Source of the DNA: Heliocidaris erythrogramma | Taxonomy: Eukaryota; Echinodermata; Echinoidea; Camarodonta; Echinometridae | Length of the DNA: 64,000 nucleotides | Direction of reading: 5' to 3' | Assembly (NCBI GenBank): GCA_025617745.1 | Contig: CM046870.1 | Coordinates: forward strand, 30,647,927 to 30,711,926 | Shown: piece by piece, positions 1 to 11,592 of the stretch | How positions within the stretch are numbered: the first letter of the stretch is position 1 | Layout: the number at the start of each line of letters is the position of its first letter | Program-made: the position numbers and the translations under genes | The notes under the pieces: generated by a model | Databases searched by the model: none | What the model saw: the letters and a program-made list of their open reading frames with translations, nothing else | What the model was told of the DNA's origin: nothing

Positions 1-658
1 ACTCCTCTTATGTTCCTTATGTCATTTTTGTAAACAAGATTAAATAATTCACATTAAATTTTAGATGGATTATGATTTATTCAAACTTTCAAAGCAATAG
101 TGGAGAAGCGATGAATGAATATGAAAATATTTTTCTTCTACAATACTGATCTCGTGAAATGCTTTTCCCATTCTTTGCCCCTCCTCCCTTCTAATACACA
201 TCTTCTTTGCAGAGATGCTTTACTTCTATATGCATTGTAACAAAGGTATGTAAGTCTTTGGGAAGATGTATTACTGCTCTGTACATACATCTTCAGAAAT
301 TCTTTTCAAAGATGCCTTAATGTAACGTAAAGATGTATTCTCAGTAATTCCTCGGGATGGAAGTGATAGCCCACACGACATCTGCCGAGCCTCGTCTCAC
401 CAATGTAATTGATGATGCAGGCTGCATGAGCACTCGCACAACATCCCACGTGATACGATTAACTTGTTAACTTTTACAACTTCACATTACAAGCATATGA
501 ACCATGGTTCAAAATGATATCATAACATGTACTGACAGCAAGAGGGGCATTACCTCACATACCACCTTAAGTTAAAGTCCTTCTAGCTCTATACAGATGA
601 TACGATTTGCTTGTTAATTTGTACAACTACAAGGTATAAGCATGTGGACCTTGCTACA
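1..658. other. AT-rich stretch without a recognised feature
   Basis: No credible ORF. A degraded relative of the ~85-bp hairpin family (AGAGGGGCATTACCTCACAT) is visible near 525-562; the rest looks unique. Confidence 0.4.
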
Positions 659-660
659 AG

Positions 661-740
661 TATGATATCATCTGCCGAATGCCAGAAGGGCATTAACTCA
701 TATTCTTACCCAGAAGTAATGCCCTTTTTGCACATGATAT
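661..740. repeat. Hairpin family A copy
   Basis: GCCAGAAGGGCATTAACTC is followed after a short spacer by a diverged inverted partner (AGTAATGCCCTTTTTG), framed by ATGATATCATCTG and CATGATAT. Same layout as the best copy at 8136-8220. Confidence 0.65.
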
Positions 741-1049
741 GGTGATGTGAAGGAAAGCAAGCAGGATTCCAAGGCAGGGTAATGTGAGAAGCTAAAAACT
801 AATTGAGCATGCCTGTGGTATGAATACTTTGCCATAGCTGCTGTAATGACATCAGCGGCCGATACCAGAGACCCTATGATGACATTACGTTGTCGCAGCA
901 TTATATCCCAACATTAACCTGGGCAGACATATCATAGTCAGGCTCAATCACTCGCATTACCTTCAAGGCACACACTTAATAGATAATTATCAAACAAAGA
1001 AAGATATAAACTTAGGCTACAGATAATGACACCATTATTCACCAGAGGT

Positions 1050-1050
<1 letters not shown>

Positions 1051-1082
<32 letters not shown>
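1051..1082. repeat. GT then GA dinucleotide repeat
   Basis: A short GT run passes directly into about twelve GA units; the small ORF over it is low-complexity. Confidence 0.9.
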
Positions 1083-1220
1083 TCCCAACATTCAAATTTC
1101 TGTAGCAAATTTATTTATTTTTTTTCTTTTATAGCTAGTATTGTCCATAATCTCATATCACTAATCTTTAAAGAATGGCATAAATACCACAAAAACTGTT
1201 GTAGGTGCTAAGTTTTGCCT

Positions 1221-1235
1221 GGGGGGGGGGGGGGG
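1221..1235. repeat. G15 run
   Basis: Uninterrupted run of 15 G, one of fourteen such runs of 13-17 in the window. Confidence 0.95.
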
Positions 1236-1349
1236 TTCAACTCCACAACAAAATACAGGTTGTAAAAGCTTGATGCTTCATCCTCTGTGTCTTGTGTTTT
1301 ATCTTCCATGGCATGGGTTCGAGACCAGTTTGATGGGTGGCAGCGGTGG

Positions 1350-1715
1350 GATTCCAATAGTCTGTTCAGACTACAGGAAAATTATTCAAGAAGTCATATA
1401 CAAAAATGTCTTGTAAAGAATCATCATACAGTGAAAGGGCATACACACTTGAAAAAAGTATAGCATAAAGAAATGTATAAAGGAACTAGTTTTTCGAAGG
1501 TCAGCTGACACCATAGGTGTAGTATCAAGTTATGTCATGGGCAGCACTGGAGCATAAAAAATTACACTGAATGGTCATTTCAGCACGTAGAGCGCACACA
1601 CGATAAGCCCTGCCCAGTTATACGGTTTCCATACGATACAACGTTCAACAACATATCGTATAGCTGTATGGCTTTCGCAGAGCTATACTGTGCTTTTTGG
1701 TAGTCTACGGTGAGC
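1350..1715. mobile_element. Family G short inverted-repeat element
   Basis: Begins near AATAGTCTGTTCAGACTAC and ends near TTTTTGGTAGTCTACGG, so the ends are short inverted repeats around TAGTCTG. The interior (CATCATACAGTGAAAGG, GATAAGCCCTGCCCAGTTAT) recurs at 50643-51382 and, in part, at 18410-18800. No coding capacity, so a non-autonomous DNA element is likely. The superfamily is unresolved; hAT-like is a guess. Confidence 0.5.
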
Positions 1716-2341
1716 TATACTGAGCTTTTTAAACTATAAAGAGAAAATGATTAACTGCTTTTAAAAAATCACAAAGCAATTTTATCCTGCAGTTGATAGA
1801 TTTTTTATTTAATGGGAGTACGAAAAAGGGTTAAAAAGAGTCAGCTGCTAATATCTGTGGAACACAGCAGCTTACACAGCCTCTGACAGAGAAGGAGAGT
1901 GGTTTTATGAACTTCCCCTATGTCTGACATAAAAAAACAAAAAGCGCCTAACGCGATCCATCCGGTCTGGAAGAACATAACTCATGCCCCCTACCCCCTT
2001 CCGCTTCCCTTTACCCCTCTGACTTCTCCCTCCTCCCCGTTTCCATAGCGACAACATCCTTTGTGAAGCTTGCTAGACAGCTAACACTCACAACCTCACT
2101 GTCACCACCATGGCCACTGATCACAGCCAACACTACAGGTAACATCATCATCATGGTGTTGCTTGCAGACCTAACAGTAATCTCTAATTGAATGATCAAT
2201 GTGGGTTGTCAACGGTAACGGACAGATGGAGACTCAAGAAAGATCTTTCCAGCCATTAGCACACTTCAGTTTCGTAAATCAGTTGTTCATATCCTTTCGT
2301 CAAATCCCAAGTATGGAATTGAACCAATAAGGTCAAGAAAG
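1716..2341. other. No recognised feature
   Basis: Unique-looking sequence with a short C-rich stretch near 1985-2040. No supported ORF. Confidence 0.4.
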
Positions 2342-2529
2342 TACTGTAAAACCACAAACTTTCGCAACCATTTAATGTTCGCAAAGTTTCACATGGCAAG
2401 CCCCAAAATCACTGAATCGTAATTGACACAACACTAAATTTTTGCAAATTGTGTTTCTTTCTGTGAAAATGGCTTTCATTTACAATTCCCCAAAAGTTTT
2501 GTGTCGCAAACGTTTGTGGGTTTGCAGTA
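2342..2529. mobile_element. TA-flanked miniature inverted-repeat element
   Basis: Left end TACTGTAAAACCACAAAC and right end, reverse-complemented, TACTGCAAACCCACAAAC form terminal inverted repeats that continue with TTTCGCAA-like sequence. TA at both ends suggests a Tc1/mariner or pogo-type miniature element of about 190 bp. Confidence 0.65.
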
Positions 2530-3645
2530 TTTAGTGGGATTTCTTGAAAAGTCCAATAATAATTTCTATGTAATTACTGATAGATGTCATGAATAGAACT
2601 GCCAATAAATTATAAATTACAAAAGTTATGGAAACACATATTTAACTTCCAATCAAAGAAGAAAAGCATCCTTGTTATAACAAGAAAAGGAATCTATATT
2701 TTCTTCTAATATAACTGAAAATATGAGCACCACAATAAACTCCAATATGAAGAGAATTATTCCTCCAATCGTCTTACATCAAACAAAAAACATTCAAGGA
2801 TGGGCCGTGGCTGAGTAGAAGACTCTGTAAACAGAAGGAAAATTTTTTTTTGCTTATTCACATAATATACCTGATTTTTGACCAGTTTGAAGAATAGTAT
2901 ATTTGTAAAAAAAAAGCTCGTTTAGTTTCTCGGTTTCTCCATTTTCAAAACCCCTTCCTGGAATTTTTTTGTTATCAAGCCAACACTTGAGTACCCTTAC
3001 CAAGAGGCAGAGATGCAAGTGTTGATAGCTATCACAAACATGTTTAGGTGTGAGTCTTCAACTTGCTATTGTTCTTCTATTTCATCTGGTTTCCATTGGT
3101 TGAAGGGGGAAAAGAAAAGCACTGGGGGCCCTATCATGTGAAGCTGTGTTTCCACCTCAGCTAGGCATATTATAACTTGTACACTATCTCATTCTTTTGA
3201 GAAAGAAACGTTTCAACAAAACTTACATTATAGCCTTTTAACACAAGGGTAATTATCAAATAAAGAAACTTCATATAAAGAAACACCTATGATTACCATA
3301 AAGTGAAAAGGGAGTAAACAGTGATACATATCAAGCAATAAACATTAAATTAAGAAACTCATTCTGGAGAGAAGTGCCTGGTTGTGTATTATTCTCATGC
3401 TATATGATGTACACATGGCAAGTCAACAGCTTTATCGAATATTCCCGTTCTGTTAAACAACATTTCGCTATTAAAGTGATGTTCACACAAGAAAAATTTA
3501 ATTACTTATTATTTTAAATGTGGAATATTACGACGACATACAAAATCCAAGCATGATTTCTAGAGGAATCCAGTAGGATTATGAAATTGTCCTTGTACTG
3601 ATTTCTTGAAAGTTTCTGCAATTGTGTTGATGCAGCTTTCAACTA
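2530..3645. other. No recognised feature
   Basis: AT-rich sequence with poly-T and poly-A patches and no supported ORF or inverted repeat. Confidence 0.4.
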
Positions 3646-3647
3646 GA

Positions 3648-3870
3648 CTATAGCTACGTTTGTAGTTTCAAAACTTTAAGCTAACGAAACAATGGCTCAC
3701 TAACAACTACGAGGGTTCGCATTTAACATGAGCAGAGATGTCATCGTTACAAACATGGTCCGTAATTAAGTGGAGGACTCCCCGCTACTTGTGGTTTCGG
3801 CCACAAGTTCGCGGAACTACAAGTAAACTTAGAGTTTCGCAACTACGAGTCTGTTCATACGGCGTGATAA
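3648..3870. mobile_element. Family F element, short or deleted copy
   Basis: Starts AGCTACGTTTGTAGTTTC, contains repeated AACTACAAG / GGTTTCG words and ends ATACGGCGTGATAACC. The same blocks occur in longer copies at 11098-11592 and 35432-36124. Confidence 0.5.
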
Positions 3871-4297
3871 CCCGACTTTAAATATTGTGCCATCTTGCAC
3901 CTTAGGTGAGCTGGAAGAAGATGATGATGATGGGACTAGCGGGGAGAGTGTGACCCAATATGGTGATGCATGTAGACAAGGGGAAATAAACATGGCATGG
4001 GGATAGATCACTCATCTCCTCCTAGCTCCGATGATTAATGTCCTTCTCAATACATTCAGTCTAGGCCAAAACATGGCAGGGAGCTCACACAACATCTTAA
4101 AGACACCATCTTAAAGACATGGTGAGGTATTTAAACCATATACAGAGGTCTTCCACTCATGTTGATCAGACATTCGCTCTGATGATGTTTGCTCCTGTCT
4201 TTATTTTGCCCAAGATAAGGGTTTTGGTGCAACTGGCTTTTAGATCAGGTTTAAGGTTAGGATTGGGGTTAGGGTTATGTACAGTGGGGGGTACTAG
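3871..4297. other. No recognised feature
   Basis: Contains a short (GAT)n stretch near 3921-3931 and a GGTTAGG-rich run near 4250-4280. No supported gene. Confidence 0.35.
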
Positions 4298-4672
4298 TTT
4301 TTCTGAAGTTTTGTTTTTCCGAAGGTTCATAATTCCGAAGGTACGTAATTCCGAAACACAAATTTCCCACAGCAGGGGGTTCAAATTTTTCCGAAAATGA
4401 AATAGGGTTCATAATTCCGGACATTTAATGCCTTACTCCGAAGGTTTGTTATTTCAAAGGTTCGTAATTCCGAAAATGAAATAGGGTTCGTAATTTTGAG
4501 TATGGAAAATGGTTCATAATTCCAAAAATACAATAGAGCCCTACGTAACTTCGGAAATATGAACCCTTTTTCATTTTCGGAATTACTAACCGTCGGAGTA
4601 ACGAACCTTCGGAAATACGAATCCTCGGAAAAACGAACCTTCGGAATTACGAACCTTCAGAAAAACAACATG
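4298..4672. repeat. Head-to-head array of a TTCCGAAGG word
   Basis: The left half repeats AATTCCGAAGGTTCGTAATT variants on the plus strand. From about 4545 the same word appears reverse-complemented (CGGAATTACGAACCTTCGG). Units are about 20-30 bp and the two halves could pair across most of their length. ORFs here are repeat translations. Confidence 0.75.
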
Positions 4673-4679
4673 TAACCGT

Positions 4680-5363
4680 ACAGTGTTGGGTCCAGGATTG
4701 AAATTAAGGACTAGGGAAGTGTAAGAATGGACTACAGAACAACTGTCACATGAGCATCTGTTGTAGATAATTACAATAAGCATTCTTTTCCTACCAAATA
4801 ATCAAATGACCTTTAACAATTAATGCTATAGAAAAGGCTTCATAACATTGACTAAGTTTTCCCCCACATTTTTTCATGTGAGATTTAACAGTATAAATAT
4901 CAGTTCTAAGCAAATGAATAGATGATATAGCATTAATTCTTCCATCTTCTTGCTTTAACTTTAAAAGAATCATGTGACAAATTTGACACCCAAGCCAGCA
5001 TAAAGTTGGCAGCTGAAGACTTGGTGCAGTATTGTGAATAGATGCCAGTTGTCATATTCTTCAATATATCATCTGATAAGTAGATTGCTTCATCAAGATA
5101 GATACACTGATTCAGAATTCATTCTTCAGTGGTCATTTTTTCCTGTATTTGAAAGCCATTTGAAAACATTGTAAAAATCCATGATGAGTGATATTACCTG
5201 CCAAGGCAGTGAGTAAAAATGGAAAACCTGGTGATATCATTGTAATGTCTGAAAGTTTCCCGGAAGAAAATGGAATGAGGGAAATTGAAGCATTAAATGT
5301 TAAAATCCATAGTATTCTATCTTTTTGTCTTTCCATCTCTGTCTCTTGTTTGCCAAGAGAAAA
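4680..5363. other. No recognised feature
   Basis: Unique-looking AT-rich sequence. Short ORFs on both strands lack any family resemblance. Confidence 0.4.
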
Positions 5364-5695
5364 TACAGTGAAAACTTGATATAAAGAGCTTTGATATAAC
5401 GAGATTCCTGATAAAACATGGTAATTTTGCCAGTCCCAGTTCGTTATGTTCTTTTTTTTTTTTTTTACCCTGATATAACGAGATTCCTGATAAAACATGG
5501 TAATTTTGCCAGTCCCAGGTCGTTATGTTCTTTTCTTTTTTTTTTACCCTGATATAACGAGATTCCTGATAAAACATGGTAATTTTGCCAGTCCCAGGTC
5601 GTTATGTTCTTTTTACCCTGATATACAGAAATTCCTGATATAACAAGGTAATTTTCATGGTCCAAAGGTCCTAGCTATAGTGAGTTTCCAATGTA
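5364..5695. mobile_element. Pogo/Tigger-like miniature element with internal tandem expansion
   Basis: Left end TACAGTGAAAACTTGATAT and an inverted right end CTATAGTGAGTTTCC fit the CAGTG-AAACxTxGxTAT ends of pogo/Tigger-type elements with TA flanks. Inside, a ~79-bp unit (GATATAACGAGATTCCTGAT followed by a poly-T tail) occurs three times almost unchanged, plus a fourth diverged partial unit. The ORFs reported over it are the same peptide repeated. Confidence 0.65.
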
Positions 5696-5929
5696 GAGAT
5701 TAAGTTAGGCCTACAGCAATGGAAGATAAAATTCTCTTAGAACCTTGTTTGACAAATTTACAATAAGTTTTCTCCAATATAACTTCTTGTACGATTAAAG
5801 AACATGAAAATGTAAAAACATCAAATAGCATCTTTAAATCAATCCATCATTCACTCAATCAGCAAACAAAATAGCCAGAGACAAAAGTTCAAACTTCAAG
5901 AGCAGTGTTTTTGTCTGCTAGCTGTCACA
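5696..5929. other. No recognised feature
   Basis: AT-rich spacer between the element and the next tandem array. Confidence 0.4.
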
Positions 5930-6490
5930 GATGAAATGAGACGGAAGCAGAACTTGGTCATCTTCTCTTCATGTTTTTCATATGACATGACTTGATAGGT
6001 TCTTTTGCCTCCAGGTTCTCATAACACTCAACATGTAGAAGAGTGCTGGAAGACCCTTTGGCCTTGACATCCTCTCAAGAGGTGAGAGGGAGAAGGACCA
6101 TATGACCTACTGAACCCTGTATAGACAAAAATCAGAAGCCGAATTTAGTCATCTTCTCTCAAGGTCTTTTACATGACACCATTTGATGGGTTATTTTGCC
6201 TCCGAGTTCTCATGACACTCAACACGTGGACGACCCTTTGACCTTGATATCCTCTCAAGAGTTGAGAAGCAGAAAGACCATATGATCAACTTATCCCTGC
6301 TCAAAAGGAGAGGAACGGAAACATAATTCGGTCAATTTCTCTCAAGGTTTATCACATGACACCATGTAATGGGTTCTTTTGCCTTCAGGTTTTCAGAACA
6401 CTCAACATGTAGAAGAGTGCAGGAAGACCCTTTGGCCTTGATATCCTCTCAAGAATTGAGATGCAGAAGGACCTCATGATCAATTAACTC
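5930..6490. repeat. Three-unit tandem repeat, period about 185 bp
   Basis: The block with TTTTGCCTCCAGGTTCTCAT recurs at about 6010, 6199 and 6382, and GACCCTTTGGCCTTGAYATC follows in each unit. Spacings are about 189 and 183 bp. No frame stays open through the units, so it is not a repeated exon. Confidence 0.8.
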
Positions 6491-7646
6491 AAGCCCCTAA
6501 AGGCAGAAAACCTTACAACAAAATGGACAGCATTGGAAAAATCTTTTTCAAGAATATAGTAAATTACATTTCTACCCTAAACTACATATTTACATTTATT
6601 TCACTCCAAAATAATAATTTTCAAATATATATTTATTCTACTCTTAAATATACATAATATCATACTCCAGATAGCAGCACTTTTGAAGATGAGAGCTTAT
6701 CTTCATACAGTTTTATTATACTATTGCATTGTATTATCCAGTTGTTAACTGTAGATTGACTTTTGTTCTTGCATGCTTGGTAATATCACCTCCAAATTAA
6801 TGCTCCACTTTGAGTGATGCTGGGCTTTCCCATCAAAGTTTTATCATTCATCGAGGAGACTGAGATTTGAGGCATAGTTGGAATCCCCACAGAACTATGA
6901 ATAATTCATGAAAGTCATTTCACGTAAATTGGAAGTCTAGTTTACTGCTCACACACAGCGAGTCTTATGAGATTGAAGGATTTCATGTTTTAGGCACATG
7001 TCCCAGTCCCATATGTTCTGAATAATGTAAGGTTCATGACCTGCATTACTCACACCTCAATCCCAGTGTTTCATGACAGACAGGGGTAAGGGGAAGCCGT
7101 TACCCAGGTAGTCAACTTTTTAACGTTTCTCTGAGGAGAAAGCCGCAAAACACGGAAGGGTGAGTTCACATTAGAATTGAACATGAAGAGATCCGTTCAC
7201 ATTAAATCCTTTTAAAAAAAGAGCAACACTCAAGAAAGACGCTCAGATTTCTTGTCCCCAAACTACTGAAGAAAAATAAAACATAACCAAAAAGAAACAT
7301 ATCAAACTCCAAATTGCCCCCAAATTTTCCATCTCAGGGACATTCTGTTTTGCTGAAAATCCAAAACAGAGCCTCTGGAAAAGAAAAATATTTTGATGCT
7401 TCATTAAGAGGTATGGCACATTCCATTCGCATGAGATTAGGCTATAAAATACAATGCTTGAAAAACAGGGAGGATGCCCGAAGAGCTACTGAAATAATCC
7501 CATAGTGGCCCTTGCCATTTTCTTTAGGACACATATTTTCATTTTGTAGGACAGTAATTTTTCTGTTGAAGAGTTTGAAAAGAACCCTGAAAGATCGAGA
7601 ACTTTTTGAGGATTGACTAAATCTTCAAACACAACAAAAAGTATAT
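6491..7646. other. No recognised feature
   Basis: AT-rich, unique-looking. A 63-codon ORF at 7314-7505 has no recognisable features. Confidence 0.4.
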
Positions 7647-7735
7647 TGTTTGATGAGAAGCAGAAGGGCAATAACTCTATTGTTAAAAGTGTATGTATTA
7701 ATGCCCTATTTTGGCTCTTAGCAGCTGATAACTTG
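7647..7735. repeat. Hairpin family A copy (diverged)
   Basis: AAGCAGAAGGGCAATAACTC and the inverted ATTAATGCCCTATTTTGGCTC flank a short spacer, followed by TTAGCAGCTGAT. Confidence 0.6.
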
Positions 7736-8135
7736 ATTAAGATATGGATTATCTTATTAGTTATGGGAGTTCTCATATCATTTGCCATTGGAATGAACAC
7801 TTAACACTGAGGATTTGAGGATCTTTACAGAGTTAGAGTATTCTGATCAATAAGAAGCTCATGATGCTTCATCCCCAGTGAGAACACAGCTAGAAAGAGA
7901 ATCGGAAGCCAAGAATCACATTAGGGCCTAGATTTACAGCCAGGGAGCTAGATAAAAGTCAGGAGTTTGGCATCAGAGATTTCATGCTCCCCCCCATCTT
8001 TAAAGCAGCAAGCTCATGTTTGAATTTGCACATACCCATTTTTTTTTTCTTCAAATTTTAACTGAATGTGATCACAAAGACTTAAAAAATATAAAACTAA
8101 GACAATTTTGATAGCCTATTACATCAACTTTTGAA

Positions 8136-8220
8136 ATATCATGTGTTGAGAGCCAGAAGGGCGTTAACTCTGTGTTAAAACATATGAGTTAATGCCCTTC
8201 TGGCTCTCAACACACGATAT
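8136..8220. repeat. Hairpin family A, best-preserved copy
   Basis: Two 35-nt arms with 33 matching positions are separated by a 15-nt loop. The arm contains GTTGAGAGCCAGAAGGGC and the outer end reads ATATCATGTG. It could fold into one long hairpin as DNA or RNA. No coding potential; a miniature foldback element is the likely origin. Confidence 0.85.
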
Positions 8221-8292
8221 ATGTAAGCATTACAGTGACATACTACATATACCATGGAATTCAAAGATGATTTCTATAGGCAGTACGATCAG

Positions 8293-8441
8293 GGCCCCCA
8301 TTTCATAAAACTTGTTATCAATAACAATTGCAACAGATCTATGACAAATTTGCTCTCAGCCAATCAAATGCTATGATTTCAGTAGCTTGTAACAGTTATT
8401 GTGACTTGAATATTGATAACAAGTTTTATGAAACAAGGTCC
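8293..8441. mobile_element. Foldback family B, stem type 1
   Basis: Arms TTTCATAAAACTTGTTATCA at the left and their inverse at the right enclose the core TTTGCTCTCAGCCAATCAAA...TTTCAGTAGC. The outermost bases are GGGCCCC-like. About 150 bp, non-coding. Confidence 0.8.
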
Positions 8442-8999
8442 AGGTACTGAAATTCCCTTGAGTTGATTTCCTGGAAGTCTTCGTGATCATGTCACTGATG
8501 AATAAGATGAGGTCATGGAAAAAAGAGGAGGAAACATTGATTAATCTTTATTATGAATAAGATCTGTTTATCGTGAAATCGTAAAAGAATATGGGGTATA
8601 TTCCATTAAAATCTCCCTCAAAGGTTTTGAAATGAACCCAATATCAAGGGGAGTGGTTTCAGGTATTTCGACGTCAAGATGCTTGAAGAAAAAAAAAACT
8701 TCGAAGTTTTTAACCTTCACTGTTGCCAACTTACCAGGAAATTTTAAAAGATCGAGGTCTTGAAAGCTGTAGGGTTACAAGATGTAACAAAGGAAGGGAA
8801 AGTGGTGATTTAGAAGAAAACTGACTCCATATTTCCCAGGCATGATGTAAGCCAAGTCTTTCACATATTTCATACAGTCACCTCATCAATGTCGGGACTG
8901 ATTTGAACAGGAGGAAGTCAATTGCTCCTATGACACTTAGACAATTGCTCAGCATTCAATTCCTTCATTAACCAAATTCTTCACTTTAACCCTGGATCA
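8442..8999. other. No recognised feature
   Basis: Unique-looking AT-rich sequence. Confidence 0.4.
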
Positions 9000-9075
9000 A
9001 ACACTGTACCTAATACTAGTTAACCCTCACACTAACACTTTATTTTTTATAAAGAAACCCTGGAGTAAACATCGG
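9000..9075. repeat. Interspersed repeat with AACCCT words, short copy
   Basis: CTGGATCAAACACTGTACCT, TTAACCCTCACACTAACACT and AAAGAAACCCTGGAG match, in the same order, the copy at 18040-18190. It is an interspersed repeat, not telomeric sequence. Confidence 0.5.
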
Positions 9076-9270
9076 GTCACAAGTAAACTATAAATAAGCA
9101 CAGTCATGTATCCTGTTGCACTAGAATGTAAAAGTATATTCAGGCCTTTTAATATAACATATGCTCCAAGAAAACTTAGCTAGCTTTCGGGGGCTGGACA
9201 GCCTGGACTAAGGATCCGGTTGGAAACACTATGTCAACATCTTATGCTGATGGGCATTACAATGGCTATA

Positions 9271-9444
9271 GAGTGAAACATGTCGATAAAGACCACTCAA
9301 GGGAGACAAGAAGAGCGGTCTTTATGAGCAGGTGGTCTGTATGTACAGGTTCTTTTAATACACGTTTCAATGAGAAACACTTTTCAAGGGTAACAAAAAT
9401 GATGGTCTTTATAGGCAGGTGGGTGCTAAAGAAGGTTTCACTGT
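9271..9444. mobile_element. Pogo/Tigger-like miniature element
   Basis: Left AGTGAAACATGTCGATAAAG and right end (reverse-complemented) CACAGTGAAACCTTCTTTA are diverged terminal repeats. The interior CACTCAAGGGAGACAAGAA and TTTCAATGAGAAACACT recur at 59483-59630. Confidence 0.6.
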
Positions 9445-9634
9445 GTTAATTACCCAAGTATAGGCAGCAAAGAGGACTGGGAAATTATGAGAGGGGTGTA
9501 TTATATTATTATACCCACTTTCCCTCTCCATACACTTTGAGTTTGGAAGTTAGGCTACAAGTATGTGTAGAGGTGTAACTAGTATTTTAATACATGTATC
9601 TTCTGCTGATTAGCAAATGCTTGCGTTTATATAA

Positions 9635-10058
9635 AGCTGACCGCATGCTATACAAACAACTGCGATCTGTTATGGGAAATAAATCGCAATAGCATTGAAT
9701 ATGGACATTCTAACAATAACTTCTTCTCGATTCAGGTTCATAATAATAATAATATGAAGACTAAAACATAAGCATTTGGGGTGTTGTCCGCCTCCTACCC
9801 CAGAATAAGGGCCAAATCACTGTCAAGTCATGGACAATTGTAGGACTTTCTGACATCATTACGACTCAGAGTTGATCTGGCCTTTCCTCTTACCATATTG
9901 CTCGCTATGGGCCGAAATTTCAATTTTACTATTTAAATGAGCGTTCAGAATCGCAATGAAGAATGTCTTTGAAGAATGAAGATGTTTAAAAGTTTTTAGC
10001 AAATTCCATTTTATTCCATAATCGGATTACAGATCCATCGTATTGTGTGCAGTGGGCT
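9635..10058. mobile_element. Family H element, ~420 bp
   Basis: Colinear with 44354-44749: CTGCGATCTG near the left end, AATTTCAATTTTACTAT in the middle, and GTATTGTGTGCAGTGGGCT at the right. The left terminal repeat is degraded here. No coding capacity. Confidence 0.6.
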
Positions 10059-11097
10059 AAAGTGATACAATTTTATTACTCGAGCTACGAATGATAAAGG
10101 ACAAGATGATAACGAGCGACATCCACGATGTCATATATATCCACACCCTTCCTTTATCTTCACCTAGATTGGAAGCTGGGCCTCCATGTACATGTACATG
10201 TTCAGGAGAAGACTATGTTAAGATCTCATGCTGATGTAAAAATGTCTTCACTTGTAGTATCAGTGATACTGGGTCATATCACTCAATCAGAAAATGAGGA
10301 CAAGGACATCATATCATGCTGGCATGTGAATGCACACTTCTACAGTCTCGTTCACATGTGATGCAATAAACTGCTTTAAGAAAACCACCACAGCAAAATA
10401 AAACCATTTTTAACAAAAATATCTAAAAAAATAATGAATGGCAAAGGGGGTAAGGAAAAATTCACTGAGTGCAAAAAAGACACAAAGTGTACTAATTTAT
10501 TTTTGTGAGTCATAAGATGCAAAAATGGTAACGTCATTTTATTTATTTTGTTGCAGCACGGCTTTTTGAAAATTGGTTTAATTGCGTCATGTATGAACGC
10601 GGCTTTATACACCACATGCATCAAAAATGACATCTTGATCTTAGGACCAAAATAGTCATCTCATGATGAAGTGTGTATGTTTAGATGACAGGAATAGCAT
10701 CACCCCAGTGGGGAAAGAATGGGGCCAGGTAAAATAAGGGGTGGGGCTTATCCATCTCACCCATCCTTTCCCATGTTACAACCGGTAATGTCACAATAAT
10801 GCACAATGGGTACTATTTTTGGGCTGAATGAACTCATATCGGGCACCGATGTTAATGTGTTGGGTTAATATAGGGTTACACAAATTCAGCTCTAACACTC
10901 TGAATAGTTGAGTTATTTGGTGGTGTTGATTACAAGTTTACCCCTTACATAGCTTAGTGTGTTAGCATTGCATGCAGACTAACAGTTTAAACAAACTTTA
11001 AATACTCATTATGTTAGATAACAGTTGTGTATTCAAAGTGTTTTACAACTTGAATATGTGTAACTAAACTGATTTAACTTGAATTAACCCATCATAT
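10059..11097. other. No recognised feature
   Basis: Unique-looking. ORFs at 10128-10361 and 10376-10633 have no recognisable sequence features. Confidence 0.4.
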
Positions 11098-11592
11098 TAG
11101 CTACGTTCATACAGGACTTGTGGTTTCGAAACATTAAGTTAGTGAAACTTTGCTAATGAAACAACGACCCACTAACCACGATGAGGGTTCACACGGGCTC
11201 AAAACAACGATGCTTGTTGTTCTGAAACTACAAGCAGAGCGATCGTCGTTGGTGACACTGGAAGAAGTAGATACCGATTGTGTCTACAGTACACATACAG
11301 ATCCTGTGTTCATAATTCGTGCGAAGGGTTATGACCTGGAAGTTTAACATGATCAGAGAGGTCATCATTAACTACGAGCTTGCGAAACTTAAAGTTTATT
11401 CTGTCCACGCTAGTACGAAGGACCCCCCCTGTTTCGGCATTAACCTCAAGCTCGCTTGTGGTTCTAGAACTACAAGTAAACTTAAAGTTTTGAAACTATG
11501 AATCTGTTCATACAGTCTGAAACTACAAGATATCTACAAGTTAACTAAAAGTTTGGAAACTTAAAGTTTAGATCCCTTTGTGTAAACCTGAC
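11098..11592. mobile_element. Family F element, ~495 bp
   Basis: Left end TAGCTACGTTCATACAGG. The right end, reverse-complemented, reads GTCAGGTTTACACAAAGGG, which matches the left end of the copy at 35432. The interior is dense in repeats of AACTACAAG and AACTTAAAGTTT in both orientations. Confidence 0.6.

Noticed and set aside
1312..1330. GGTTCGAGACC, similar to a tRNA B box
   Set aside because: No matching A box upstream and no cloverleaf could be drawn.
2800..2840. tRNA-like GGGCCGTGGCTGAGTAG
   Set aside because: Resembles an A box, but no B box (GGTTCGANTCC) or acceptor stem follows at the right distance.
5133..5665. ORFs with repeated YHVLSGISLYQ-like peptides
   Set aside because: They follow the internal tandem repeat of a Tigger-like element; poly-T gives the Lys runs.
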